From: Neobacillus mesonae | GTDB lineage: Bacteria; Bacillota; Bacilli; Bacillales; Cytobacillaceae | Assembly: GCF_023715155.1 (NCBI RefSeq) | Contig: NZ_JAMBNQ010000032.1 | Span: forward strand, 1 to 57,885 | Direction: 5' to 3' | Length of the DNA stretch: 57,885 nucleotides | Part shown: positions 1 to 9,325 of the stretch, piece by piece | Layout: each line of letters begins with the position of its first letter | Position numbering within the stretch: position 1 is the stretch's first letter | Translations under genes and position numbers: made by a program | The notes under the pieces: model-generated | Seen by the model: only the letters and a program-made list of their open reading frames with translations | Told to the model about the DNA's origin: nothing | The model's database searches: none

Positions 1-21
1 ATATTTAGGTTAAACTGTACT

Positions 22-105
22 TGAGTCATTTTATTCCTCTTTTCATTGTTTATCGTGGTTGAAAACAGTGTTGCCAGGAATGAATAAAATGACTCATTTT
101 TTTTT
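22..105 (+). terminator. Long inverted repeat followed by T-run
   Basis: A perfect 15-bp inverted repeat (22-36 and 82-96, TGAGTCATTTTATTC and its complement) encloses a 45-nt spacer and is followed directly by nine Ts (97-105). It could terminate a plus-strand gene lying left of the window, or be one end of a small repeat element. No gene in the window uses it. Confidence 0.5.
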
Positions 106-129
106 ACACAATTATACGGACTTTATCCT

Positions 130-838
130 ATGAAAGACAAATCCCTTCAGAAAATCTGAATTTTGTCCTTCATCCGGGTGATGAAAGACAAATCCCTTCG
201 GTAAATCTGAATTCTGTCCTTCATCCGGGTTATGAAAGACTACTTCCTTCAGAAAATCTGACTTCTGTCCTTCATCGAGGCTATGAAAGACAAATTCCTT
301 CAGAAAGTCTGGATTCTGTCCTTCATCGGGGTGATGAAAGACAAATCCCTTCGGTAAATTTGAATTCTGTCCTTCATCGGGGTGATGAAAGACAAATTCC
401 TTCGGTAAATCTGAATTCTGTCCTTCATCGAGACTATGAAAGACTACTTCCTTCAGAAAGTCTGGATTCTGTCCTTCATCGGGGTGATGAAAGACAAATC
501 CCTTCAGAAAATCTGAATTTTGTCCTTCATCGGGGTGATGAAAGACTACTTCCTTCAGAAAATCTGACTTCTGTCCTTCATCGAGGCTATGAAAGACAAA
601 TCCCTTCGGTCAATCTGAATTCTGTCTTTCATCGGGGTGATGAAAGACTACTTCCTTCGGTAAATCTGAATTCTGTCCTTCATCCGGGTGATGAAAGACT
701 ACTTCCTTCAGAAAATCTGACTTCTGTCCTTCATCCGGGTTATGAAAGACAAATTCCTTCAAAAAATCCGAATTCTGTCCTTCATCCGGGTTATGAAAGA
801 CTACTTCCTCCAGAAAATCTGAATTCTGTCTTTCATTG
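130..838. repeat. 51-bp tandem repeat array A, about 14 units
   Basis: Units start at 130, 181, 232 and so on with an exact 51-bp period. Each unit contains the dyad GTCYTTCAT-CSGGGY-GATGAAAGAC, which folds into a short hairpin, joined by a variable spacer (AAATCCCTTCRGWAAATCTG or ACTACTTCCTTCAGAAAATC). Because 51 is divisible by three, an open frame of 17-residue repeats (LNSVLHRGDERQIPSVN type) runs through it. It has no ribosome binding site, the opposite strand is also largely open, and the same dyad recurs in array C. I read it as non-coding repeat DNA. Confidence 0.9.
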
Positions 839-983
839 ATTCACCCGGGTTCAGTCGCCGCCAATACCAAATGTGATGTAACCTTAGAATTATAACTTGC
901 GAGTTAACCAGCGATTTTAACGGTGATTTATTGGTTTCCCCCAATAAGTGTTCAGACTCCTCCGTTGTCTATTGTTAAATGAG

Positions 984-1018
984 CAAAAAAAATAACCTCC
1001 CCCTCAGGTAAGGTTATT
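984..1018 (-). terminator. Terminator downstream of the bh-protein gene
   Basis: Hairpin AATAACCT...AGGTTATT (991-1018), followed on the minus strand by a run of eight Ts (plus-strand As at 984-991). The 130 bp between it and the bh gene hold only an unsupported 28-codon minus-strand ORF. Confidence 0.7.
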
Positions 1019-1150
1019 TAGTCATATTTCAGCACAGGCCACGACCTTGATAGGACTTGGCGCTCCGTTTTTTATCTTAAAATCTTTGATATCGGTTTCA
1101 ATTTCCATTAATCTGAATCCCTTTGATGCTGCCAATCTTCAGGACCTAAC

Positions 1151-1486
1151 CTATTTTTCAGCCTTCATTTTCTTCAAGGCATTTTTCGTTTCACTTACGT
1201 AATTTTTCAACCGGTATGGTTTGGATAGGACCCGCTTTGGCAGCTGGCCTAGAAAGTGGGTGGAACCTTCTTTATATTCTTTGGTTAATCTTGTTGGCTT
1301 AGAGGTGACTCTTTTATAAACCTCTTTATACAACTCTCTCATTGGATTCATTTCTGAGACAATTTTATGGTGACAGTTCGTACATTCAATACTATAGATT
1401 TTGTTATTTAAATATTCTACTTGATGCAGCGTTTTGTCATGGCAACGGGAGCAATAAAGAGCTGCGTCTAACTCTGAAAATTTCAT
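1151..1486 (-). CDS. bh-type zinc-ribbon small protein
   Basis: A 111-residue protein with two Cys-x2-Cys knuckles, CSRC near residue 13 and CTNC near residue 35, forming a probable N-terminal zinc ribbon. A basic, Lys-rich C-terminal half follows. The overall pattern (FSELDAALYC, PMRELYKEVYKRVTSKP, SKPYRLKN) matches the small Bacillus family annotated only as 'bh protein', from memory. The start is supported by AGGAGAGG upstream. The gene is monocistronic with its own terminator. Function is unknown; the ribbon suggests nucleic-acid or protein binding, which is inference. Confidence 0.8.
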   Translation of the reverse strand: MKFSELDAALYCSRCHDKTLHQVEYLNNKIYSIECTNCHHKIVSEMNPMRELYKEVYKRVTSKPTRLTKEYKEGSTHFLGQLPKRVLSKPYRLKNYVSETKNALKKMKAEK

Positions 1487-1690
1487 ATTGCACCTCTCCT
1501 TTTTAAGTTATCCATCTTACAGATTGAAATATCACCATGTTTTTATTATACGTCAATTTGTCACAAATTTTAAGTTAATGGTGTGCTAATTAAAAGGTTC
1601 TGTAAAAATGTGTATCATCATTCATTTAGAAAATGTGCCCCCCCAAAAAACAGGTTAGATCGGCTTTTAAAGCTGTACTTGCCGGCTTAT

Positions 1691-1742
1691 AAAAAAGGAG
1701 CAGCATATTAGAAGAAAAATACATTCTTCCAGCATACTGCTC
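1691..1742 (-). terminator. Terminator after the HPr gene
   Basis: Long imperfect stem GAGCAGTAT...ATGCTGCTC with an inner GAAGAA/TTCTTC stem, followed by TTTTTT on the minus strand. It lies 7 bp beyond the HPr stop and marks the end of the epimerase-transketolase-HPr transcript. Confidence 0.8.
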
Positions 1743-1748
1743 ATAAAC

Positions 1749-2018
1749 TTATTCGCTAATTAAATGGTTTTCTTTCATGGTTTGAGTCAGTTGCGCGATG
1801 ACCGCATCTTCATCAGAACCAGTGGCTTTTACTGTCACTTCAGCGCCTTTTGCAACCCCTAATGACATAACACCCATAATGGATTTTAAGTTAACAGTTT
1901 TCCCTTTGTATTCAAGACTTACATCTGAAGAAAACTTTGTTGCTGTATTTACTAGAATGGTTGCCGGGCGTGCGTGAATTCCCGCCTCATCAATGATTGT
2001 ATATACTTTTTCTGCCAT
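1749..2018 (-). CDS. ptsH: HPr phosphocarrier protein (PTS), locus-linked copy
   Basis: An 89-residue HPr. The phosphorylatable histidine lies in GIHARPAT (near residue 15) and the HPr kinase serine in [13 protein letters not shown] (near residue 46). HPr accepts phosphate from enzyme I and passes it to EIIA. Ser46-P HPr is the CcpA cofactor in Firmicutes, and the intact Ser site suggests this copy could serve both roles. The gene is not next to ptsI but ends the pentitol PTS locus, 76 bp after transketolase, with a strong terminator behind it. It may be a second HPr dedicated to this system or the sole ptsH relocated; the window cannot tell. Confidence 0.93.
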   Translation of the reverse strand: MAEKVYTIIDEAGIHARPATILVNTATKFSSDVSLEYKGKTVNLKSIMGVMSLGVAKGAEVTVKATGSDEDAVIAQLTQTMKENHLISE

Positions 2019-2094
2019 GTTTGAATTGCTCCTTTAAGCATTTATTAATAATAAGTTACATTGTTATTTTACAAAAAGTTAAATGAAAAACAAA

Positions 2095-4113
2095 TTACTT
2101 TATGTTTTCTGCTGACTGTTTAAATGTACGAACTACATTTTCTACAGTATATCCATATTCTTGCAGTAATTTATTAGCAGGTGCTGATGCGCCAAAATGA
2201 TCAATGGTGATCTTTTCTCCATATTCGCCAATGTACTCTCTCCAGCCAAATGAAGATCCCAGCTCAATGGCAACGCGTGCCCGGACATTTCTTGGAATGA
2301 CACTTTCCTTGTATTCCGCTGATTGTTGTTCAAAAAGATCCCAGCTTGGCATGCTGACAACCGAAACATGGAGGCCTTCTTTTTCAAGTTCAGCCTGAGC
2401 TTCAATCGCTAATGAAACCTCAGAACCTGTTGCTATTAATAGTCCCTCTGCTTCACCATTTGCAGGTGAAACCACATAGGCACCCTTCTTCACGCCTTCA
2501 AATACTTGGTCTTGGTCAACATCAAGAGTTGGTAAATCCTGTCTGGTTAAAACTAATGCTGTTGGGTGGTCTTGGCTTTCAAGTGCCAAACGCCATGCTG
2601 CTGCTGTTTCTTTTGCATCTGCAGGTCTAATCACAGAAATTCCCGGCATTGCACGTAAAGCTGCCAGCTGCTCAATTGGCTGATGGGTCGGACCATCTTC
2701 TCCTACAGCAATACTGTCATGTGTAAAGACATAAGTAACAGGTAATTTCATTAATGCTGCAAGACGAATCGCAGGGCGGACATAATCAGAGAATACAAAG
2801 AATGTTGCTCCAAATACTTTTACACCGCCATGAAGAGCCATACCATTCAATGCTGCTCCCATCGCAAATTCACGTACACCAAACCAAATATTCCGTGCTG
2901 CATAACCATCAAGGGCAAAATTCTTTTCTGAAGAAATCAATGTTTTATTAGAACCAGCAAGGTCTGCAGATCCGCCGACTAATTGTGGAAGAACTTTTGC
3001 TGCTGCATTGATCACTTTTCCGGATGAAGCCCTTGTAGCCATTTTTCCGCCAGATTCAAATGCTGGAAGATTCTCTTGCCAATTCTCAGGAAGTTTGCCG
3101 CTTATCGCACATTCCAGCTGGGCAGCTAGTTCTGGATAGGCTGCTTTGTAAGCATTGAACAGTTCATTCCAGGCCTGTTCTTTCTCTTGTCCGGCAGCTG
3201 CAAAATGGTTAAAATGAGCTTTTACCTCTTCAGGTACGAAGAATGGTTCTTCTGTTTCCCATTCATAAGAAGCTTTTACTAATTTCACTTCCTCCGCTCC
3301 AAGCGGTGCGCCGTGACAAGCTGAAGAACCGGATTTGTTCGGTGAACCGAAACCGATGGTTGTCTTCACCTCAATAAGTGTTGGTCTTTCCGTTTCTGCT
3401 TTTGCCTCTGCAATTGCTTTTTGAACGGCTTCAATATCATTTCCATCTTCTACGCGGATGACTTGCCAGCCATATGCTTTAAATCTATTTTCTACACTTT
3501 CAGAGAAAGATAGATGTAAATCACCATCTAATGAGATGTCATTAGAATCATATAATACAACAAGGCGGCCAAGCTTTAGATGGCCTGCAAGGGAAGCTGC
3601 TTCAGCAGATACACCTTCCATTAAGTCTCCATCACCGCAAAGACTGAATGTATAGTGATCAATGACATTAAAATCATCTTTATTGTATGTTTCTGCAAGA
3701 TGGCGTTCAGCCATTGCCATACCTACGGCCATGGCGATTCCCTGGCCTAATGGACCTGTTGTTGCATCTACTCCAGCCGTATGGCCAAATTCAGGATGAC
3801 CTGGTGTTTTACTTCCCCACTGGCGGAAATTCTTTAAATCCTCAATCGATACATCATATCCGAATAAATGTAAAAGGCTGTATAAAAGTGCTGAACCATG
3901 ACCAGCAGATAATACAAAACGATCACGATTAACCCATTTTGGATTTACAGGATTATGATTCATTTCTTTTGCCCATAAGGCATAGGCCATAGGAGCTGCC
4001 CCCATCGTGATACCTGGGTGTCCTGAGTTTGCCTTTTCAATCGAATCAATGGATAAAGTTCTAATGGTGTTAATAGCTAACTGTTCAATATCTTGTTTTG
4101 TTTGTACTAACAT
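2095..4113 (-). CDS. tkt: Transketolase
   Basis: A 672-residue thiamine-diphosphate enzyme that transfers two-carbon units between pentose phosphates, here consuming the pentulose-phosphate made by the pentitol locus. Visible motifs are NSGHPG near the N-terminus, the ThDP-binding region GDGDLMEG...[25 protein letters not shown], and the transketolase signature [14 protein letters not shown] in the pyrimidine domain. Length is normal. The GTG three codons upstream sits against the AAGGAAG ribosome binding site, so the ATG at 4113 with 8-9 nt spacing is preferred. The gene follows the epimerase by 47 bp in the same orientation. Probably a catabolic paralogue of a housekeeping tkt elsewhere (inference). 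Confidence 0.95.
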   Translation of the reverse strand: MLVQTKQDIEQLAINTIRTLSIDSIEKANSGHPGITMGAAPMAYALWAKEMNHNPVNPKWVNRDRFVLSAGHGSALLYSLLHLFGYDVSIEDLKNFRQWGSKTPGHPEFGHTAGVDATTGPLGQGIAMAVGMAMAERHLAETYNKDDFNVIDHYTFSLCGDGDLMEGVSAEAASLAGHLKLGRLVVLYDSNDISLDGDLHLSFSESVENRFKAYGWQVIRVEDGNDIEAVQKAIAEAKAETERPTLIEVKTTIGFGSPNKSGSSACHGAPLGAEEVKLVKASYEWETEEPFFVPEEVKAHFNHFAAAGQEKEQAWNELFNAYKAAYPELAAQLECAISGKLPENWQENLPAFESGGKMATRASSGKVINAAAKVLPQLVGGSADLAGSNKTLISSEKNFALDGYAARNIWFGVREFAMGAALNGMALHGGVKVFGATFFVFSDYVRPAIRLAALMKLPVTYVFTHDSIAVGEDGPTHQPIEQLAALRAMPGISVIRPADAKETAAAWRLALESQDHPTALVLTRQDLPTLDVDQDQVFEGVKKGAYVVSPANGEAEGLLIATGSEVSLAIEAQAELEKEGLHVSVVSMPSWDLFEQQSAEYKESVIPRNVRARVAIELGSSFGWREYIGEYGEKITIDHFGASAPANKLLQEYGYTVENVVRTFKQSAENIK

Positions 4114-4160
4114 GTTAAACACTTCCTTACTTTCATTTTAAAAAAACAGCAAATCTATAT

Positions 4161-4838
4161 TCAGCAAAACTCTTCGCTTTTAAATAGCTCTCTTAACTGC
4201 TGAACCTTCTCAGTATAAGTTCCTTCATTTTTATTAAAGAGGGCGGATGTCCCTAATACATAAACATTTGCTCCTCTTTCAAGCAATAAAGGAATGGTAT
4301 GTTGATTAATATTGCCATCTACCTCTATTAAAGGGCGATGTTCCATTGTTTCCATCAATGCATTTAGTTCATCTAATTTATCCAATACCTTGTAATTAAA
4401 CTTTTGTCCCGCAAAACCAGGATTCACGGTCATCATTAAGATCATTGGCACCATAGATATGTATGGCTTAATCATTTCAATCGGACTTTGGGGACTTAAA
4501 GCTAAGACAGGTTCAATCCCATATTCCTTAATCTTATTGATATCTCTTACCACATCGTTGCTTGCTTCGACATGAAAGGAGATATACTTTGGGTGAATGG
4601 GTGCAAAGAGATCAATATAGTTAGATGGATTTTCTGTTGCTAAATGAATATCTAATGGAATATTGGCAGACTCTTTAATTTGCTCCAGCACATAGGGCCC
4701 CATTGCTAAATTATTCACAAATACTCCATCCATCACATCACAATGAAGCAATTCAACATTTGCTTTTTCTAAATCCCTAAGTTCCTTTTCTAATTTCAAC
4801 TGATCAGCACACATAATAGAAGCTGCAATGGTTTGCAC
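4161..4838 (-). CDS. Ribulose-phosphate 3-epimerase family protein
   Basis: A 225-residue TIM-barrel epimerase interconverting pentulose- or hexulose-phosphates. Seen: metal and catalytic motifs HCDVMDG, DIHLATENP, MTVNPGFAGQKF and IEVDGN, and a C-terminal phosphate-binding GTSALF. The usual HLMV is HLAT, and the TVNPGFAGQ and GTSALFN segments resemble allulose-6-phosphate epimerase (AlsE) as much as Rpe, so the exact ketose is uncertain. Start is GTG with AGAAGG upstream. With transketolase and HPr it forms a three-gene block separated from the dehydrogenases by a terminator and a repeat element, so it probably has its own promoter. Confidence 0.88.
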   Translation of the reverse strand: MQTIAASIMCADQLKLEKELRDLEKANVELLHCDVMDGVFVNNLAMGPYVLEQIKESANIPLDIHLATENPSNYIDLFAPIHPKYISFHVEASNDVVRDINKIKEYGIEPVLALSPQSPIEMIKPYISMVPMILMMTVNPGFAGQKFNYKVLDKLDELNALMETMEHRPLIEVDGNINQHTIPLLLERGANVYVLGTSALFNKNEGTYTEKVQQLRELFKSEEFC

Positions 4839-4937
4839 TGTATCACACCTTCTTGAGTTAGTTACGCTATTGACTTTTTAGCAAAAAATTTTAACTTTAT
4901 TTAATTTCGCAGGAGAATCAACTTTTTTAATTAGGTC

Positions 4938-5127
4938 GTTGATTTGCGCTCCAGGCACAGGCGGTTCGCGTGCGGTACGGGGAGCCTCCTCGGCGCTTTG
5001 GCGCCTGTGGGGTCTCCCCTGTTCCGTACTCCTGCAGGACACTGAAAAACATCCCTGAATCTACCCACGCACGAAGAAAATGCGTTAGCATTTACGAGAA
5101 GTCTTCGTGCCTGCCGCTCCAATCAAC
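4938..5127. mobile_element. GC-rich MITE-like dispersed element
   Basis: About 190 bp of GC-rich sequence in AT-rich surroundings. It is bounded by imperfect terminal inverted repeats: GTTGATTTGCGCTCCAGGCAC at 4938-4958 and GTGCCTGCCGCTCCAATCAAC at 5107-5127. It has internal foldback structure (GGGGAGCCTCC...GGTCTCCCC, GGCGC...GCGCC) and no convincing ORF. It matches my memory of a repeat common in Bacillaceae intergenic regions (GATTGGAGCGGAAGGCACGA type). It sits between the dehydrogenase terminator and the epimerase gene and divides the pentitol locus. The remaining sequence at 5128-5283 shows nothing recognisable. Confidence 0.7.
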
Positions 5128-5283
5128 TTGGTTAAAAAATAAACTATTTACCTTTAACACAGACTTAACTTCCAACCTTCACAAATATAATACTACCACC
5201 ACTATTACATCATTTGGCTACGTTTCCATCCCATATCATGTATGCCTGATTGTCCTGTACTGTGATGTGGTCTAAACAACAGC

Positions 5284-5312
5284 AAAAACCCGCTGTGATA
5301 TGTACAGCGGGC
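5284..5312 (-). terminator. Terminator after the first dehydrogenase
   Basis: Perfect stem CCCGCTGT...ACAGCGGG followed by TTTTTGC on the minus strand, 23 bp beyond the dehydrogenase stop. It closes the regulator-EIIABC-dehydrogenase transcript before the MITE-like insert. Confidence 0.85.
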
Positions 5313-5334
5313 CTCTGCTTATTCATGATAAGTA

Positions 5335-6375
5335 TTAGATTTCGTTAGATTGAACCATCACTTTGATTTCATTTCCAGCCATAACAGCTTCGAATCCAGA
5401 TCTCCATTCATCTAATGGTACAATTTTAGTTACCATTTTTTCGACATCAATTTTTTGGTTCTTTAACAGATCTAAAGCGATTACCCAAGAACTTGGTTTT
5501 TGAGAACGGCTTCCAACATAGCTAATTTCACGTTGAATAATAGCTTCTTGGTTTTGTGGGTTTAATTTTTCTGCGAAAAGACCTACTTGAACGAAAGTTC
5601 CTTTTTTCCTTACAAGCGGCAGACCTTGGTTTAGTGCAGGTACAGCCCCGGAACAATCAAATACTTTATTTGCTCCATAACCATTTGTATGTTTTAAGAC
5701 AATTTCTTCAAGGTTTTCTTGAAGGCTGTCCACAATGACATCAACACCTAGTGATTTTGCTAATTGCAGGCGCGGCATATCTTTCGTAATCCCTGAAAGA
5801 ATAACAAATGCTCCTTGAGCTTTCACTACTTGTGCTAACAATAAGCCAATTGGTCCAGGTCCAAAGATTAAGACTTTATCATCTTTACTAATGGTCGTTT
5901 TTTCTAATGCTGCATGGACACAACATGCAAGCGGTTCTGTCAGTGCAGCGCCTTTTAGGGTGATTTCCTCAGGTAATACATGGACACTTTCTTCTCTAGA
6001 AATCACATATTCTGCGAAACTGCCATTTGCTTGTGTACCTAAGCCTTTACGGTTTGAACATAGATTATAATCTTTTTCTTTACAATAATCACATTCGCCG
6101 CATGTTGTAAAAGTGGTTTGACTTGTTACACGGTCTCCGACTTTTACATTCTTGACATCTTTACCAACCTCTACAACAACACCTGAAAATTCATGTCCTA
6201 GAACAACCGGCAATGTAGGATTACCGTATTCTCCTTTAAAAGTATGGATATCAGAACCACAAATTCCAGTATAAGCAACCTTGATTTTCACTTTGTCATC
6301 ATATGCCTCTGGTTCAGGAATATCAACAAGTGACATATTATCATAACCAACTTCATGTTTCATAACTGCTTTCAT
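5335..6375 (-). CDS. Zinc-dependent polyol(-phosphate) dehydrogenase, MDR family
   Basis: A 346-residue medium-chain dehydrogenase. Seen: catalytic zinc ligands in GICGSDIH and GHEFSG, the structural zinc lobe C-x2-C-x2-C-x6-C (CGECDYC...LC), and the Rossmann loop GPGPIGLL. It should oxidise a pentitol phosphate to a pentulose phosphate with NAD(P). Start has AGAGGAGGAAA upstream. It is the last gene of the PTS transcript, 51 bp behind a second MDR enzyme. The same pair of dehydrogenases flanks the Listeria galactitol-type pentitol PTS (lmo2659-lmo2668 region, from memory). Which dehydrogenase acts on which pentitol cannot be told from sequence. Confidence 0.9.
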   Translation of the reverse strand: MKAVMKHEVGYDNMSLVDIPEPEAYDDKVKIKVAYTGICGSDIHTFKGEYGNPTLPVVLGHEFSGVVVEVGKDVKNVKVGDRVTSQTTFTTCGECDYCKEKDYNLCSNRKGLGTQANGSFAEYVISREESVHVLPEEITLKGAALTEPLACCVHAALEKTTISKDDKVLIFGPGPIGLLLAQVVKAQGAFVILSGITKDMPRLQLAKSLGVDVIVDSLQENLEEIVLKHTNGYGANKVFDCSGAVPALNQGLPLVRKKGTFVQVGLFAEKLNPQNQEAIIQREISYVGSRSQKPSSWVIALDLLKNQKIDVEKMVTKIVPLDEWRSGFEAVMAGNEIKVMVQSNEI

Positions 6376-6426
6376 TTTCAGTTTCCTCCTCTATTATTCT
6401 TCTATTACTCTGTTATTACGCTTCTA

Positions 6427-7479
6427 TTATTCTTTGTTTGGCAGGATCATCACTTTACCGTAAGGCTCTTCACGATTAATCATCAGGTTAAATGCCTTTT
6501 GTGTATCACAAAGATCAAAACGATGTGAAATTAAATCTTTCACGTTGATTTTCCCTTGATTTAGGAAGTCAATGCTATTTGTCCATTCTTTACCAGGGAA
6601 TGGGGCAGAATAAGAATTCCAGAAACCTTTTAATGTAAGTTCTCTTCTAAAAATATTTTCAAATGCTTTTTCAGATAAATGGACATCTTTATAGGCAATA
6701 CCTAAATAGCCCACTTTTCCTTTTTTAGCGGTAACAAGCAGGCATTGTTCTTGCGTAATATTTGAGCCTGCACATTCGATGGCAATATCGACTCCTCGTC
6801 CATTGGTATACTCATTAATCTTTTCAAATAAATCTTCTTTAAGTGAATTAATGGTCTTGTCACAGCCTCTTTCCATCGCTTCTTGTAACTTTTCATCAGA
6901 GATATCAATGGCAATAATTTCTTTGACACCGGCAACTTTCAACCATTCAACGACTAACATACCGATGGTGCCCATTCCAAAAACAGCTACGACATCGCCA
7001 ATATTTGGCTCAATACCCATCACACCATGAGCAGCAACTGCAAGCGGTTCAACCATGGCAGCCTGTTCAAAATCCATATCACCGATTGGCAGAACATTTC
7101 TTTCTTTTACATTGACAAATTCAGCAAATGCACCAAAAGATTTGGATCCAATCATTCCATGATTTTCACATAAGGAAAACTCGCCTTTTAGGCAATATTC
7201 ACATTCATAACATGGCTCGAACGGAATACCAAGAACTCTGTCACCAATTTCAAATTTTGTTACATCTTTCCCTTTCTCAACCACTACTCCTGAGAACTCA
7301 TGACCCATGATGGCTGGCAGATCATATTTCCACTTTGAAACCATCTTATGAGTATCAGAACCGCAAATCCCGGCTGCCATGACTTTAATTCTTACTTCAT
7401 CTTCTTTTAACGGCTTTATTTCAATATCTTCATATATAATATTGTTAATTGAATGTAATACAGCAGCTTTCATTTTCAA
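6427..7479 (-). CDS. Zinc-dependent galactitol/pentitol-phosphate dehydrogenase, MDR family
   Basis: About 350 residues with GICGSDTH and GHEFSG zinc ligands, the structural zinc Cys cluster (CYECEYC...LC) and the NAD loop GMGTIGM. It is closest in pattern to galactitol-1-phosphate or sorbitol dehydrogenases. The longest frame begins with ATG at 7503, but that codon lies upstream of the AAGGAGGAG site; TTG at 7479 or ATG at 7473 fits ribosome spacing. A strong hairpin (7501-7535) lies immediately upstream, between it and EIIC, and may tune expression relative to the transporter. It probably works in the cytoplasm on the phosphorylated polyol delivered by the PTS. Confidence 0.9.
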   Translation of the reverse strand: MKMKAAVLHSINNIIYEDIEIKPLKEDEVRIKVMAAGICGSDTHKMVSKWKYDLPAIMGHEFSGVVVEKGKDVTKFEIGDRVLGIPFEPCYECEYCLKGEFSLCENHGMIGSKSFGAFAEFVNVKERNVLPIGDMDFEQAAMVEPLAVAAHGVMGIEPNIGDVVAVFGMGTIGMLVVEWLKVAGVKEIIAIDISDEKLQEAMERGCDKTINSLKEDLFEKINEYTNGRGVDIAIECAGSNITQEQCLLVTAKKGKVGYLGIAYKDVHLSEKAFENIFRRELTLKGFWNSYSAPFPGKEWTNSIDFLNQGKINVKDLISHRFDLCDTQKAFNLMINREEPYGKVMILPNKE

Positions 7480-7500
7480 TTTATTCTCCTCCTTCAAAAA

Positions 7501-7535
7501 CATAAGACAAAAGGCAATGTGCCAATTGTCTTATG
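7501..7535 (-). promoter_or_regulatory. Intra-operon hairpin with T-run (attenuator or processing site)
   Basis: The minus-strand RNA reads CATAAGACAA-TT-GGCA-CAT-TGCC-TT-TTGTCTTATG, a near-perfect stem of 14 pairs, followed by TTTTTG and then the AAGGAGGAG site of the dehydrogenase. It looks like a partial terminator or an mRNA stability element between EIIC and the dehydrogenase genes. Confidence 0.65.
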
Positions 7536-7549
7536 GGGTAAAACTCGTA

Positions 7550-8821
7550 TTAAAATATGGCATGCATTGCTTGAGAGAACTTCAAGATTAACCAGTTCAA
7601 TAAGTTACCGCCAAGGTCTAAGCTTGATAATTGTGTTGCACCATCAGGAGCTGTGAATTGAGCACCTTGCATCATGAGTGTATGAACAGGAGCAAAGTTT
7701 GTTGCCATATAAAGTGATAAGGCTACCATTACTGTTCCTGCAAGGACAGAGTGAATAATATTTCCTCTTAAGAATGCAACCACGAATGCAATATAGAATG
7801 GAATGGTTGCCAAGTCACCAAATGGTAATACTTTGTTTCCTGGTAAAATAACGGCTAAGAATAATGTAATTGGTACTAAAATAAGTGCTGTTGCCATTAC
7901 AGATGGATGACCAACAGATAATGCTGCATCCAAACCAATATAGATGTCACGGTCACCATAACGTTTTTGTAAGAAAGTACGTGCTGCTTCAGAAATTGGA
8001 ATTAAACCTTCCATTAAAATTTTAACCATACGAGGCATTAGAAGCATAACGGCTGCCATTGAAATACCGATTTTCGCTACTCCGCCAGCATCATATCCTG
8101 CCAGCAATCCAATGACTACACCTAGAATTAAGCCCATCATCATTGGTTCACCGAAGATACCAAAACGTTTTTGAATAGATTCTGGGTCAGCGTGTAATTT
8201 ATTGATACCAGGGATTTTTGTAATGAGCCAGCCAACTAAAATCCCGATTGGACCGAATGCTGCAGTTGAACCAGTTGGAAGTGAAATCCCTTCAAGTCCA
8301 AAGTATTTTTGAATCAATGGAGCGGTCCAGTCTGCAATTTTTAATACAATGATTTCATAAATAACGGCACATAGAATAGCAATCCACCAGCTGCCAGTTA
8401 CAACATATCCAGTAGCACCTGCAGCAATGAAGTGCCAGTAGTTCCAAATATCAATATCTAATGTTTTTGTTCCTTTAAGCAATAACAGAATAACGTTCAC
8501 AACTAAACAGATAGGAATTAAGATTGCGGCAACCGGCGATGCCCAAGATGCTGCAGCTGCTGCAGGCCATCCTGCATCCATAACGGTTAGATGTAATCCA
8601 AACCGTTCAACCATTTGCTGTGCTGCCGGTCCTAAGTTATCAACTAAAACTCCAATGACTAAGTTAACACCAACGAAACCAATACCGATTGTAATACCTG
8701 ATTTAAATGAATTTTTAAACCCTGTACCAAAAAGTAAACCGATAACCAAAATAGCAATTGGCAAAATAACTGTTGGGCCTAAATTTAATACGTATTGAAT
8801 GCCAGATAATAAACTGTCCAT
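7550..8821 (-). CDS. PTS galactitol-type transporter subunit EIIC
   Basis: A 423-residue polytopic membrane protein of the galactitol (Gat) PTS family with many hydrophobic helices, e.g. GPTVILPIAILVIGLLFG at the N-terminus. It translocates and, with EIIB, phosphorylates the polyol. ATG at 8821 is preferred over the in-frame codon 18 nt upstream because ACGGAGGT lies directly before it. The separate EIIA, EIIB and EIIC genes are typical of Gat systems. The pentulose-phosphate genes alongside suggest a pentitol (arabitol, xylitol or ribitol) rather than galactitol; that substrate call is inference. Confidence 0.93.
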   Translation of the reverse strand: MDSLLSGIQYVLNLGPTVILPIAILVIGLLFGTGFKNSFKSGITIGIGFVGVNLVIGVLVDNLGPAAQQMVERFGLHLTVMDAGWPAAAAASWASPVAAILIPICLVVNVILLLLKGTKTLDIDIWNYWHFIAAGATGYVVTGSWWIAILCAVIYEIIVLKIADWTAPLIQKYFGLEGISLPTGSTAAFGPIGILVGWLITKIPGINKLHADPESIQKRFGIFGEPMMMGLILGVVIGLLAGYDAGGVAKIGISMAAVMLLMPRMVKILMEGLIPISEAARTFLQKRYGDRDIYIGLDAALSVGHPSVMATALILVPITLFLAVILPGNKVLPFGDLATIPFYIAFVVAFLRGNIIHSVLAGTVMVALSLYMATNFAPVHTLMMQGAQFTAPDGATQLSSLDLGGNLLNWLILKFSQAMHAIF

Positions 8822-8918
8822 ATTGGGACCTCCGTACATAATGAATTATCTTGAAAAAAGATGTAGTCATGATCTGCACCCATTGATACAGACCATGATT
8901 TTTTTGATTTTTTAATGA

Positions 8919-9197
8919 TTACTTAAGAGCATCAAGAATTTTCTTATCTAATGACTCCATTGCAATACCAGTAATATAAGAAGTTGCAATAATTGCTGGA
9001 ATCTCATAAGTTGTTGGCAGAATAGTGGTAGAAATGATTAAATCTGCACCTTTTTGTTTTGCTTTTACTTCTGCAATTTTACATTGGATGACTTCAGCAT
9101 CTACATTATTGTCTTTTACTAATTTTTCCACACGGTTACATACTACTGTTGAAGTTGCGATACCTGCTCCACATGCTACTAAAATTCTTTTTTTCAT
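8919..9197 (-). CDS. PTS galactitol-type subunit EIIB
   Basis: A 92-residue cytosolic EIIB with the phosphocysteine loop ACGAGIATST at the end of the first beta strand, typical of GatB. It receives phosphate from EIIA and passes it to the substrate on EIIC. The start at 9197 uses GGAGGAG six bases upstream; the longer frame begins inside that site. A further hairpin (TCATGGTCTG...CAGATCATGA) lies in the 97-bp gap before EIIC. Confidence 0.92.
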   Translation of the reverse strand: MKKRILVACGAGIATSTVVCNRVEKLVKDNNVDAEVIQCKIAEVKAKQKGADLIISTTILPTTYEIPAIIATSYITGIAMESLDKKILDALK

Positions 9198-9325
9198 TTT
9201 TTTCTCCTCCAAATATCATCATAGTTTTTTTGTTTACTATTTTATTAAGCATAAATTTTCCCAAAAAGCGGAATAAGATTATTGATTATTAATTACCAGT
9301 GTTTCCTTCTATCACCCCCTTAAAA

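Noticed and set aside
360..839. 159-codon ORF of 17-residue repeats in array A
   Set aside because: The 51-bp unit keeps any open frame open; there is no ribosome binding site, the other strand is similarly open in the related array C, and the dyad structure explains the conservation better than coding.
1040..1140. 28-codon minus-strand ORF between the bh gene and its terminator
   Set aside because: Too short, no clear ribosome binding site, and no recognisable similarity.
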